DNA of 24,092 bases. It comes from Candidatus Atribacteria bacterium. Its GTDB lineage: Bacteria; Atribacterota; JS1; SB-45; 34-128. Under the pieces are notes generated by a model. It did not search any database. It saw only the letters and a program-made list of their open reading frames with translations, and was not told where the DNA came from. Of the stretch, positions 8,387-15,231 are shown piece by piece. The stretch is from NCBI GenBank assembly GCA_003451675.1, contig DMCY01000063.1:1-24092 (forward strand), in the 5' to 3' direction. Both the position numbers and the translations under genes were made by a program. Every line of letters starts with the position of its first letter. Position 1 is the first letter of the stretch.

Positions 8387-8818
8387 CTAATCTTTTATTG
8401 TGTCATTCGGAAAGTATTTGGGGATACAATTTTCAGCAATAAAAGACTCTGCCTTATATATTTCAATATCTTCCAATATCTTTTCCAAAGAAATAGTACA
8501 ATGAGCTCGATTGTAATTACGAGGGGTATGATTTACATCTAAGTCAACTTTACGAGGTATGATTGCTTTAAATTCACCGACGCAATATTGTTTTTTATGT
8601 ATTGGATCGATAGAAGTTTCTTCTGGAGTGGAATACCTACTCCAATTTGTAGAAAAACCTTTTTTGTTTTCTTTTTCTATTATAAAAGCCTTTATTTTAA
8701 AAGCTGAAGCAGTAAATTTACCTGTTTTTTGATTAAATGTTCTAAATGAAGCTCGTCTATATAAAAAATCATTATCGGGAACATCTTCTTCAATATATTT
8801 ATTTTTAAGCTTATTCAT
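8387..8818 (-). CDS. conserved-looking hypothetical protein, second gene of a two-gene unit
   Basis: A 143-residue soluble protein of no family I can name. It begins MNKLKNKYIEEDVPDNDFLYRRAS, and later holds TNWSRYSTPEET and a run of charged and aromatic residues (FKAIIPRKVDLDVNHTPRNY) with His residues near 105 and 116. There is no signal peptide or membrane segment. Its ATG lies inside the last codons of the upstream gene (8-base overlap, TATGAATAA), so translation is coupled and the two products probably act together. The dense polar surface, RxxSFR and HTPRN elements could suit a nucleic-acid-related role, but that is a guess. The unit stands among mobile remnants, as many defence or toxin-antitoxin pairs do. 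Confidence 0.7.
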   Translation of the reverse strand: MNKLKNKYIEEDVPDNDFLYRRASFRTFNQKTGKFTASAFKIKAFIIEKENKKGFSTNWSRYSTPEETSIDPIHKKQYCVGEFKAIIPRKVDLDVNHTPRNYNRAHCTISLEKILEDIEIYKAESFIAENCIPKYFPNDTIKD

Positions 8819-9378
8819 AACTATCCCAAATCGAAAATATTTTTAGCATACCATCAATTCCAATTGCTTTATCATAATACTCTTTTAATACACCTTCTTT
8901 TCTGTTAATAATTCTATAAATAAAATAATTTGAGTTATCCTTAGGAATCAAATGGTGTAATTCTTTTGAGAATTTTTGCCATTCAACATGTATTCTTCCA
9001 TCCGGATATGGTGAAACAAAAGGTATTGGAGAATTTGGATATCTATCAACAACCCTCATAAAAAATTCAATTGCATTTGCTATTGTTGACCAACTTATTT
9101 TACTTGCACCATAAGAATCCCAATTATCTTCAAGTTTTGAGAAGCTTTTTAGTTGTGCAATTACATTTTCAGAAAATAATTTATTCCTACTCATTTTAAT
9201 ATTTAATTTCTTTTCTTCGCTATCTCTAAACTCGATATTATTTTTTTTGAATAGGGTTAATGTTGTAAGAATTATTAATTTCGTAATATGCAAAATTGTC
9301 AGATAAATTTCTTTCAATATCTAATGATTTTACAACCATTGAAATAAAATAATCATCTTTTGTCGGAATAAAGTGCAT
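8811..9378 (-). CDS. hypothetical protein with WDSYGA motif, frame split at an A8 run
   Basis: The likely native gene starts at ATG 9378 (MHFIPTKDDYFISMVVKSLD), where AAGGA lies six bases upstream. That frame stops at 9238 directly after eight A residues (9241-9248), while the overlapping frame continues as NNIEFRDSEEKKLNIKMSRN and then KLEDNWDSYGASKIS and FVSPYPDGRIHVEW to 8811. One extra A would fuse them into a single protein of about 188 residues. The alternatives are a sequencing or assembly slip, transcriptional slippage or a recent mutation. The longest uninterrupted frame has an ATG at 9317 with a hydrophobic, unconvincing N-terminus; internal Met 42 (MSRNKL) is another start. The EDNWDSYGA...DGxIxxEW pattern is shared by many small accessory-region proteins, but I know no established function. 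Confidence 0.6.
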
Positions 9379-9767
9379 ATTAATTCCTTCTTTTGAATTT
9401 ATAATAACAAAAATACAGATAAAAATCAAAGAATTCGTAATTCCGGTAAATTTCATTAACAGCTTTTGAAAAAAGTGTTATGTTATGTAATGTGTCAGGA
9501 GGCGGTTTTTTAGTCACACTTCAAGAATATATATTTACCTTATTGAATCGCCACCAGCGTTTAAAATAATTAGTCCTTTTCAATTTTTCTACACATTAAT
9601 ATTAATACGACACAGGTATTAAAAAATCCTTCTTTTTCTAAAGAATAGTTACGAAGTGTATTAGTTGTTAGTGAATAGTATTCAGATGGAAAAGAGAAGA
9701 TAGATTCCCGCTTTCGCGGAAATGACATATAGGGGAAAAATGTTCTTTTCGTTCTATCAATACCGTT
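9379..9767. other. gene-free stretch with a short palindromic motif
   Basis: No supported gene. At 9705-9722 lies TTCCCGCTTTCGCGGAA followed by ATGACA, a compact hairpin resembling dispersed TTCCCGC...GCGGGAATGACA elements seen in many unrelated bacterial genomes. It may be a copy of such an interspersed repeat. Otherwise the stretch is AT-rich without clear signals. Confidence 0.4.
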
Positions 9768-9917
9768 CTATGTCAGTTTTTCGACCCAGGATTCCTTTTT
9801 AAAATCAACCGGAATATAGGTGACCCAATCATACTCAATACCGGCCTTTTTCATAGTTGCAATTTTCAAATTTTGAGTCTTCCCCTGATCCAGTTCAAAA
9901 ACCTTCACATTTTTTCC
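9768..9917 (-). pseudogene. fragment of a leucine-carboxyl-methyltransferase-like (SAM-dependent) protein
   Basis: Fifty codons read GKNVKVFELDQGKTQNLK, then IATMKKAGIEYDWVTYIPVD and FKKESWVEKL before a stop. The pattern VFExDxxxTQxxKxxxxxxAGI followed by VTYxPVDFxxES matches the second SAM-binding stretch of the LCMT/TcmP-like methyltransferase family. There is no methyltransferase N-terminus upstream (a stop at 9918-9920) and no C-terminus downstream, so it is a dead fragment. The identification rests on motif memory, not a search. Confidence 0.55.
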
Positions 9918-10295
9918 CTAAGTATATTTCAATACTCTCGGTAAATAGTGATACCTATTTACTAATGAAATTAACAAAATAAATAATGATTTTTTGATGA
10001 ATTGATTATAGTAAATGTATTAAATTTTATCATAAAATCCTAAGGGTTTCTTTGTTAATCTGGTAAGCATAACAGAGAATAGGAGTATATAGTAGTGAAA
10101 GAGAGTATATAGGAGAAAAGAATGGTAAAAGCGGGGAATTTCAGGAATCACGAAAAATAACATCTAATTTAAGCGTGTTTTAAGCCCCTATTTTAAGTTG
10201 GCTGGTATGATTCATCGTATTTTTTAAATACGCCTCTTATACGCCAAAATAGAAGCTTTTTTGAAAAACGCCGAAATCCTTATATTTCAACGGTT
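9918..10295. other. intergenic stretch downstream of the holin/peptidase cassette
   Basis: No gene. Directly after the YvrJ gene on the minus strand there is an imperfect stem (GAAAT...ATTTC with flanking CC/GG, about 10263-10292) followed by TTTTT, a possible weak terminator. Near 10080-10120 a short tandem similarity (AGGAGTATATAG / GAGTATATAGGAG) appears. Nothing else is evident. Confidence 0.3.
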
Positions 10296-10499
10296 TCATT
10301 GATTTTTAGCAAAATCAACCCGTAATTCGTTGATTGTTTGTTTGATTTCCTTGATTTCAGCAGTAATACTATGGGAAAATTCCTTTTGATTCTTGATTAT
10401 TTCGTTAATAAAAAACTCTAATTTCCACACCAGGTATACAGAAAGCACCAGGGGAAAGCCGTTATTTGCTATTAATTTTAGTACATATTCAATATCCAA
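10296..10499 (-). CDS. YvrJ-family small membrane protein, TTG start
   Basis: A 67-residue protein beginning with a TTG codon that lies inside the 3' end of the M15 peptidase gene (11-base overlap), preceded by AGGAAG at eight bases. One transmembrane helix (GFPLVLSVYLVWKLEFFI, about 14-31) is followed by a charged helical tail (EIKEIKQTINELRVDFAK), the layout of the YvrJ family. YvrJ proteins have no known biochemical function and frequently sit beside DUF1659 and DUF2922 genes in Bacillota. Here all three families are in one cassette with a holin-like protein and a peptidase. The membrane helix plus coiled tail suggests a membrane accessory to the lysis- or pore-like neighbours; that role is inferred. 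Confidence 0.75.
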   Translation of the reverse strand: MDIEYVLKLIANNGFPLVLSVYLVWKLEFFINEIIKNQKEFSHSITAEIKEIKQTINELRVDFAKNQ

Positions 10500-10878
10500 T
10501 TAATTTACTTCCTTTCCAAACCCGTTTTTCCCCAGGCCTAATATCAAGGTGTAAGAAATTTTCCTTTTCATAATATCCGATACCGGTAAACCCTATTTCC
10601 TGGGCAAAAAGGAGGAGATCAAAAAGTAAAAAATTCTTTACATGGATATCTGCCGCCATACCCAGGAGATGATAAGAGCCAGAAACTCCCCCTACCTTCT
10701 TGTTTTCTTCTTTACAACGGTATCCGGAATTGATATATATCGGCCTATTTATCACCATCCTTAAATGATTCAATCTGGCCAGAAGGTCCGGTGATAACAT
10801 AACCCGCTTACAGCAGGGACATTCAAACTCACGCAAAGAAAAATATTCAGTTAATTCTATATCATTAATTATATCCAT
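10489..10878 (-). CDS. M15-family D-Ala-D-Ala carboxypeptidase/endolysin-like peptidase
   Basis: A 129-residue single-domain peptidase of the M15A (VanY/Ply-like) zinc family that cleaves peptide cross-links or stems of peptidoglycan. The expected zinc ligands are visible: His70 and Asp77 in SYHLLGMAADIHV and His110 in HLDIRPG. INSGYRCKEENKKVGG is the usual substrate-side loop. An N-terminal FECPCCKRV motif (Cys20, Cys22, Cys23) is common in phage and phage-derived members. There is no signal peptide, as in endolysins that depend on a holin, and the gene directly follows the holin-like gene by two bases. The stand-alone domain without a wall-binding repeat is short for a lysin but complete for the fold. 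Confidence 0.88.
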   Translation of the reverse strand: MDIINDIELTEYFSLREFECPCCKRVMLSPDLLARLNHLRMVINRPIYINSGYRCKEENKKVGGVSGSYHLLGMAADIHVKNFLLFDLLLFAQEIGFTGIGYYEKENFLHLDIRPGEKRVWKGSKLIGY

Positions 10879-10880
10879 AT

Positions 10881-11243
10881 TTATTTATACTTTAAGGTCC
10901 TGCCGTTCCTTACTACATCCGGCATAGCCTTATAGATAATTTCGTTCACCTCCGGAACCGTAGCTTTCATAAGATCCTTTACATAGGAAATTTCACCCTC
11001 TTTTAATGTAACTTTTTGTTTCCTTAATATCTCAATCAATTTCACCCAGGCGATTTTCCATTTTTCCTCACCATTCCCTATTCCCAGCTCTTCTTCAGCC
11101 CAGAGCATAGCAGAAAGTATAGCCTCTTTTATCTTGTCTGTCCGGTCCTGGCCAAACTTATTGATCATAAATTTAGAGAGCAGACCGACAAGAAAAACAA
11201 GAGCGAAATCTAATAGATATTTAGTGATAAATACTTCTAACAT
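10881..11243 (-). CDS. LLH-type phage holin-like protein
   Basis: A 120-residue protein with one N-terminal hydrophobic segment (about 5-27, FITKYLLDFALVFLVGLLSK), then a long charged helical domain including AILSAMLWAEEELGIGNGEEKW and a C-terminal region ending VVRNGRTLKYK. This matches the layout of the LLH-family phage holins, which oligomerise in the membrane and release or activate lysins. AGGAG lies seven bases upstream of the ATG. It lies between DUF2922 and the M15 peptidase. No capsid, tail or terminase gene is nearby, so the pair may be domesticated rather than part of an active prophage. Confidence 0.72.
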   Translation of the reverse strand: MLEVFITKYLLDFALVFLVGLLSKFMINKFGQDRTDKIKEAILSAMLWAEEELGIGNGEEKWKIAWVKLIEILRKQKVTLKEGEISYVKDLMKATVPEVNEIIYKAMPDVVRNGRTLKYK

Positions 11244-11314
11244 TTATTACTCCTTTCTCTCTCCCGGGGAAGGTCCGCGGCCCTTCCAAGGAGAAATATT
11301 ACAATATATTAAAG

Positions 11315-11587
11315 TTATACATCCATAACATCAGTAGACTTATAATCAAGGATTCTTGCATTGACTTTAGCCACTAAGTCATTACCATTATTATGGAAGA
11401 CGTTCTTGGCGATAATAGTGTCCATAACTCCTTCAATAGCTGCATCCTGTGCCGCAAAATCGGCATAGTCTCCATCCTCCAAATTTTTAGGATTATTCAA
11501 AGTGATGTTGATAGTTTTTGCTGCACTATCCCTGAATTGCATATAGAGTCTTTTATAACTGGTTACCTCCCCTAATTCGGTTGCCAT
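11315..11587 (-). CDS. DUF2922 family protein
   Basis: A 90-residue small protein of the DUF2922 family. The central KTINITLNNPKNLEDGDYAD and the following helix ending EGVMDTIIAKNVF are the family signature. No catalytic residues, membrane helix or signal peptide are seen. A very strong AGGAGGTG ribosome site lies eight bases before the ATG. It is the second gene of the cassette, 47 bases after DUF1659. The conserved DUF1659-DUF2922 pairing in Bacillota is known, but the function is not. The strong translation signals suggest abundant products, which would suit structural or assembly subunits (inference). Confidence 0.85.
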   Translation of the reverse strand: MATELGEVTSYKRLYMQFRDSAAKTINITLNNPKNLEDGDYADFAAQDAAIEGVMDTIIAKNVFHNNGNDLVAKVNARILDYKSTDVMDV

Positions 11588-11633
11588 TATATTTTCACCT
11601 CCTTCTTTGTTTATGGTTTACAATTATTAGCGA

Positions 11634-11861
11634 TTATTCAGTAAGTTGGGATTCTTTTTCCAGTCTGATCTCATCTACAGTGTACTTCTGCAGACCTACT
11701 AAAGCAGTAGCTGTATCATAGACATCTTGGTCTAAAGCAGCTGATTTGATCTTAGTAAAGGTCTTGCTGTTGATGATAGGTGCTCCGGTATCCGGATTAG
11801 TACCTACTACCAGTCTAAACTGTAAGGATGAATCACGAGGAACGGTTACTACTATTGCCAT
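11634..11861 (-). CDS. DUF1659 family protein
   Basis: A 75-residue small protein of the DUF1659 family (LQFRLVVGTNPDTGAPIINSKTF, then LDQDVYDTATALVGLQ). It has beta-rich then helical composition and no Cys. GGAGGTG lies seven bases upstream of the ATG, and a near-consensus promoter lies about 80 bases further out, making this the first gene of the five-gene cassette. Members of this family are always tiny and usually paired with DUF2922. No enzymatic motif is present and no function is established. Confidence 0.85.
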   Translation of the reverse strand: MAIVVTVPRDSSLQFRLVVGTNPDTGAPIINSKTFTKIKSAALDQDVYDTATALVGLQKYTVDEIRLEKESQLTE

Positions 11862-11942
11862 TATTTTTCACCTCCTTTTTTTGAATCCCCGATCAGATCG
11901 AGGACGGGTTTTAAATCAAGCAAAGCTAAACGTTATATGTTT

Positions 11943-11971
11943 ATATTATCATATACACATATATTAGTCAA
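11943..11971 (-). promoter_or_regulatory. sigma-70-type promoter of the DUF1659 cassette
   Basis: Minus strand TTGACT (11966-11971), a 17-base spacer, then TAATAT (11943-11948), very close to the TTGACA-N17-TATAAT consensus. Initiation would give a leader of about 75 bases before the DUF1659 ATG. It is the strongest housekeeping promoter I find in the window. Confidence 0.75.
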
Positions 11972-12057
11972 TATTAGAACATTGTAGCCCTTTATAATGT
12001 ATAAAGCTTCCTATTTCTTTGATTTCCTTATAAATGCTCCTTATTTTATAAAACTAT

Positions 12058-12091
12058 AAAGGGAACCTCCCCGATACAAAAAGGATCCCTT
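12058..12091. other. intergenic hairpin
   Basis: AAGGGAACC (12059-12067) pairs with GGATCCCTT (12083-12091), 8 of 9 positions, around a 15-base loop, in the spacer between the divergent DUF1659 cassette and the first HEPN-like gene. No T tract follows on either strand, so it is a weak terminator at best. Confidence 0.3.
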
Positions 12092-12116
12092 GACTTACCC
12101 ATATATAAACTACTAT

Positions 12117-12144
12117 TTGTAAAATTAATAAAATTAGTTATAAT
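12117..12144 (+). promoter_or_regulatory. candidate promoter for the first HEPN-like gene
   Basis: TTGTAA (12117-12122), a 16-base spacer and a perfect TATAAT (12139-12144), about 130 bases before the ATG at 12276. The -10 box is ideal and the -35 moderate. The surrounding DNA is AT-rich, so a chance match cannot be excluded. Confidence 0.4.
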
Positions 12145-12275
12145 AAGCGTAAGAATCTATAAGATATACTACAGGGAAAATTGGTGATTAATTTTCGGAA
12201 CTCCAACTATAGTCGTGCATAAACAAAGTAGTTTGATTATTTTAAGTTATTCACAAAATTATGGTTTAAGAAGAT

Positions 12276-13076
12276 ATGAATAATGAAAAGTGGTTTCAGG
12301 GATATAAAGCCCTTAAAAAAAAGTTAAATATAAGTCGAGAATTGAAAAAATTCAGAAAGGATCCTATGGAGCCATTTTTTAGGCTTTTGGACAAAGAACA
12401 AGAATTTACTCTATTCGCAGATGATATTTATAGATATCGTGAAGCATATAATTTTTTCTATTTAAGCCTTACGAGATTCCTTCTTGAAATGTCTATTGCT
12501 GTACGATGGAGCAATGGACCATATTATGTTCGAAAATCTAGGGGTAAATATTCAGAATCACAACGTAAGTTGGCGAATAAGTACAACGCAATTTCTAAAT
12601 ATTTGGCATATGATTTTTTTAATTGTATTTTGCATTCTAGGATATTAATGGATAAAACAATAGGACTATCACGATACTTTATAACAAATAATCAACTCCC
12701 AAGTTTTACATCTTTTAATAATCATAAGAAATTTTTTAAAAAACTAAAAGAGAATAACGAAGAATTAGAACAATTTGAGGATTATGCTCGCTGTATCAGA
12801 GAAGAAACCGATTGGTTTGATATCCCATTGAAGATAGTGAGGGATAAATATTTAGTTCATGCGGGGCCAAAGCATATGAGGTTTTTTGGATTTCCCGGTA
12901 TTGGCCATGAGCTTAGTTTGGTAGTGGTTTTGCCTGCGGGAGACGAAGAAAAAAAGCCTCTAAGCAAAGTCAACTGCATTTCAGTAAGTATCCCACAACT
13001 TGCTAATGATATACAAATATTTTTAATTTGGTTTTCAAATTATGGTATCAATTGTTTGGAAAAAAGAAGAACGTGA
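12276..13076 (+). CDS. HEPN-like hypothetical protein (266 aa)
   Basis: A soluble, largely helical 266-residue protein without a named family that I recognise. The motif R189-DKYLV-H195 (in IVRDKYLVHAGPKHM) fits the Rx4-6H signature of HEPN-fold proteins, many of which are metal-independent RNases in toxin, CRISPR and abortive-infection systems. The preceding stretch rich in YDFFNCILHSRILMDKTIGL is helix-forming, as HEPN bundles are. The upstream ribosome site is weak (AAGAAG). The gene is followed within about 10 bases by an attC-like inverted repeat (13080-13180), the arrangement expected for a promoterless integron cassette gene. Rx5H motifs are short and can arise by chance, so HEPN is a hypothesis. 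Confidence 0.65.
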   Translation: MNNEKWFQGYKALKKKLNISRELKKFRKDPMEPFFRLLDKEQEFTLFADDIYRYREAYNFFYLSLTRFLLEMSIAVRWSNGPYYVRKSRGKYSESQRKLANKYNAISKYLAYDFFNCILHSRILMDKTIGLSRYFITNNQLPSFTSFNNHKKFFKKLKENNEELEQFEDYARCIREETDWFDIPLKIVRDKYLVHAGPKHMRFFGFPGIGHELSLVVVLPAGDEEKKPLSKVNCISVSIPQLANDIQIFLIWFSNYGINCLEKRRT

Positions 13077-13079
13077 TTC

Positions 13080-13180
13080 TGCACATAACAACATGTTTGC
13101 AGTTTCGATGTTTCGTGCCTCTGCCAAAATACCCCGCTTCGCTCAGCACTTCGCAAACATGATAACCGTTATATGCAATA
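13080..13180 (+). other. integron attC-like recombination site
   Basis: Imperfect inverted repeat with the layout of an integron attC. The outer arms GCACATAAC and GTTATATGC (8 of 9 pair) and inner arms CATGTTTGC and GCAAACATG (9 of 9) are separated by unpaired spacers (AA versus ATAACC). The ~60-base centre is richer in G+C than its surroundings (GCCTCTGCC, CCCCGCTTCGCTC). The right core GTTATAT resembles the GTTRRRY recombination core without matching it fully. It lies directly behind one ORF and about 36 bases before the next ATG, as cassettes do. No integrase gene is in the window. Confidence 0.5.
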
Positions 13181-13215
13181 GAGATTAAAATATTCACTGA
13201 TTTTAAGGTGAAACA

Positions 13216-13785
13216 ATGAGACGAATTTCAGCCCTTGAACAGAAGATTCGGGATTATGTCAACAATGCCAATCTTCTTGATAGGTATTTTAATAGCCGTC
13301 CTGATGATGAATGGATGACTCTTTGTGTTTCGATGAATACCCTAGGAGATACTTGCCAAGCCCTAGAATATTATGAAGATTATGGGATCGGGAATGACTA
13401 TGGTGAGAAATATCTTAAATTATATGGATTGCTTCAGGCAATTTTCCTGCAACAGAATTCAATTCGCCAAATTTATCAAATATTTTTAGGAAGAAAATTA
13501 TCCCCCAAGCCCGATTCAGCATGGACAAAAATAAGAGATCATCGCAACTTGATAGTTGGCCATCCTATAGAGAAAAACTATAAAACTGGAACTAAACGCT
13601 GCTTTATCTCTAGAGTAACTATTCAAAACAATGGTTTTCAGCTTATGATTTGGAACAAGGAAAAAGAACAAAAGGAGTTTGAGAACGTTAACTTAAAAAC
13701 TTTATATAAGGAATATAAAACAGATGCTATCGAATATCTGAATAACATCTACAAAGCCCAAATCATAAAATGGGGAGCACTTTAG
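13216..13785 (+). CDS. HEPN-like hypothetical protein (189 aa)
   Basis: A soluble 189-residue protein, mostly helical, preceded by AAGGTG eight bases before the ATG. IRDHRNLIVGHPIEK carries R110-NLIVG-H116, an Rx5H motif with the polar residue after Arg seen in HEPN RNases, located after a long helix (YLKLYGLLQAIFLQQNSIRQ). The second half (CFISRVTIQNNGFQLMIWN) is beta-like. It follows the attC-like site by about 36 bases, so it would be the first gene of a second cassette. It is unrelated in overall sequence to the HEPN-like protein before it. I recognise no named family, and RNase activity is inferred from the motif alone. Confidence 0.65.
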   Translation: MRRISALEQKIRDYVNNANLLDRYFNSRPDDEWMTLCVSMNTLGDTCQALEYYEDYGIGNDYGEKYLKLYGLLQAIFLQQNSIRQIYQIFLGRKLSPKPDSAWTKIRDHRNLIVGHPIEKNYKTGTKRCFISRVTIQNNGFQLMIWNKEKEQKEFENVNLKTLYKEYKTDAIEYLNNIYKAQIIKWGAL

Positions 13786-13964
13786 AATATTAAAATATGT
13801 AATAAAGACCAAGCTTCTCTCTGTTAAAAAAATAAAACACAAACAAAGAATAAAATAATTCCTTAAAATAGATTATATATGGCCTCTTTTTCTCTCTCCC
13901 CCGGTATTTTATTAAAATAATCTGTTACCTGCTTTTATTGACTTCCTGGTAAATAACTTCTGAT

Positions 13965-14190
13965 TATCTCATCACAACGACCGCCCGCCAAGAGCTTTTT
14001 TTGCTAAGAAGCCTATTTGAAAGTCTGCCAATACATAACAAGACTCTATCGGACATTCTACAAGAAATAACCTCATGCATATCTTATCCGATAAAGCTTT
14101 GTTATGTATAGCAAAAAAAGCATTATATTTTTAACCAGCTAAAAGCTTTTTTAGCCTGGTTAAAAATATAAAGGCGGGCTAAATGAGATA
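13965..14190. ncRNA. large nested inverted-repeat structure (candidate structured RNA or DNA element)
   Basis: A closed multi-branch fold can be drawn by hand. The outer helix is TATCTCAT/ATGAGATA (13965-13972 with 14183-14190), then GCCCGCC/GGCGGGC (13983-13989 with 14173-14179). Branch one is a 13-bp helix (13994-14006 with 14109-14121), then ATACATAACAA/TTGTTATGTAT (14031-14041 with 14099-14109), then TATCGGA/TCCGATA (14047-14053 with 14087-14093). Branch two is 14124-14138 with 14156-14170 (15 perfect pairs) extended by CTAAAA/TTTTAG. This much nested pairing is not expected by chance. Strand and whether it is transcribed are unknown; the inner branch also resembles an attC site. Confidence 0.5.
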
Positions 14191-14365
14191 CTTCTTATCG
14201 TAGGGCTAAATCTCTATTCCTAATAATCGCATGACTCCCCTCCCCCCCTGTTCCTGATCACTATACTCCTACGTTTAAATATTTTTTATCTGTCTGTATG
14301 TATACACTCCGGGTAGAGCAGATAAAAAAAACTAAAACTATCCTAAGAGTTTATATGTGTGACAC

Positions 14366-14456
14366 CGAGGGCGTTTATAGAAGACTCAGCACCGCAAAAA
14401 ATGCAGGCAAGCAAAAGCACGAGAATTTTTGCGGCACTGGCTTCTGCAAACGCCGA
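14366..14456. ncRNA. long imperfect hairpin next to the nested structure
   Basis: GGCGTTT (14370-14376) pairs with AAACGCC (14448-14454), AGAAG (14379-14383) with CTTCT (14441-14445), and CCGCAAAAA with TTTTTGCGG (14392-14400 with about 14426-14434), forming a hairpin of about 90 bases. It lies about 180 bases after the nested structure, and both may belong to one element. A perfect 14-bp palindrome AAAAGTGCACTTTT follows at 14491-14504. Confidence 0.4.
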
Positions 14457-14598
14457 GAAAAGAAATTGCAAAGAGTGTTAGTTACATTTCAAAAGTGCAC
14501 TTTTTAAAGGCTAAAAATACACTATTTTTTTACAACATCTAAATGCAAATAACTTATTAGTTAAAAGTTAAAATTGCACTAAATTAAGATTAGAATTT

Positions 14599-15197
14599 TT
14601 AATTTTTTTGTATACCTAAAAGATCATCTTCATGCCAGAATCTTACTTCAGATAGACCAGATTCTTTATCTGGTACTATCCGAATTTGTATTCTCTCATA
14701 TGGTGGTGCTTTGGGTACTCTTAATTCTAATTTATCTATGGAAACTTTGCGGCAAGAATTTACCATCCTATCTACTTTTAAAAAAGATATCTTTTACTAA
14801 CTTAAATGGTGGCCTTATCCTAAATCCTAAAGAGGAATCTTTTCTTTTTTATTTCTTATTACTTTTTGAAACCTAATATAAGGTATTCCCCGGTAGTAGA
14901 ATGAATCCATTGGTGATTATATTTTCGGATAAGGTGATTCAAGATTAATTGGGCTTTTTTAATATCCCTAATATTTTCTCTATAACAGGTCCTTATTAAT
15001 CTGCCCTGAATCCATCTATAAGGTCTTTCAATCTTACTTTTGGGCTGTGGAGATAAAGCATACTTTACCTTTACCCCATAATCATTAAGTACCTGTTTCC
15101 ATTGTGGTTCAACTTCATCAGTAAGTTTATTATGCTTTCTCCAGTTGCTATCTCTCCCTTGTACAAAACGGTAGACAGAATAGCTGTCTACATATTT
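14599..15197 (-). pseudogene. frameshifted DDE (rve-type) transposase remnant
   Basis: From about 15197 downward the minus strand reads YVDSYSVYRFVQGRDSNWRK, later LTDEVEPQWKQVLNDYGVKV, KYALSPQPKSKIERPYRWIQ and YNHQWIHSTTGE: the second half of a retroviral-integrase-type DDE core. The Glu in SKIERPYRWIQ is the final catalytic acid of the triad. Frameshifts follow, through GIPYIRFQKVIRNKK and IRPPFKLVKDIFFK, to a C-terminal domain (VDRMVNSCRKVSIDKLELRV, then EVRFWHEDDLLGIQKN) ending at 14599. At least three frameshifts and the missing N-terminal half show it is dead. No terminal inverted repeats or target duplication were found, so the IS family is not assigned. Confidence 0.75.
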
Positions 15198-15231
15198 TTA
15201 TTGTTTTTATTAGTGCATTTTTGATTTTTAA

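Noticed and set aside
9238..9456. Separate 72-residue gene with hydrophobic N-terminus
   Set aside because: The MHF start at 9378 has the ribosome site, and the frame ends at an A8 run that joins it to the next frame. It is better read as the front of the split gene.
10296..11861. Active prophage
   Set aside because: Only holin- and lysin-like genes plus small DUF proteins are present. No integrase, terminase, capsid or tail gene lies anywhere in the window.
14031..14109. A second independent attC site
   Set aside because: It has the same ACATAAC outer core, but it sits inside a larger perfectly nested fold and lacks attC-like L-box asymmetry, so it is not annotated separately.
14298..14507. 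69-residue plus-strand frame
   Set aside because: It has no ribosome site and spans the imperfect hairpin; its composition follows the palindrome rather than a protein family.
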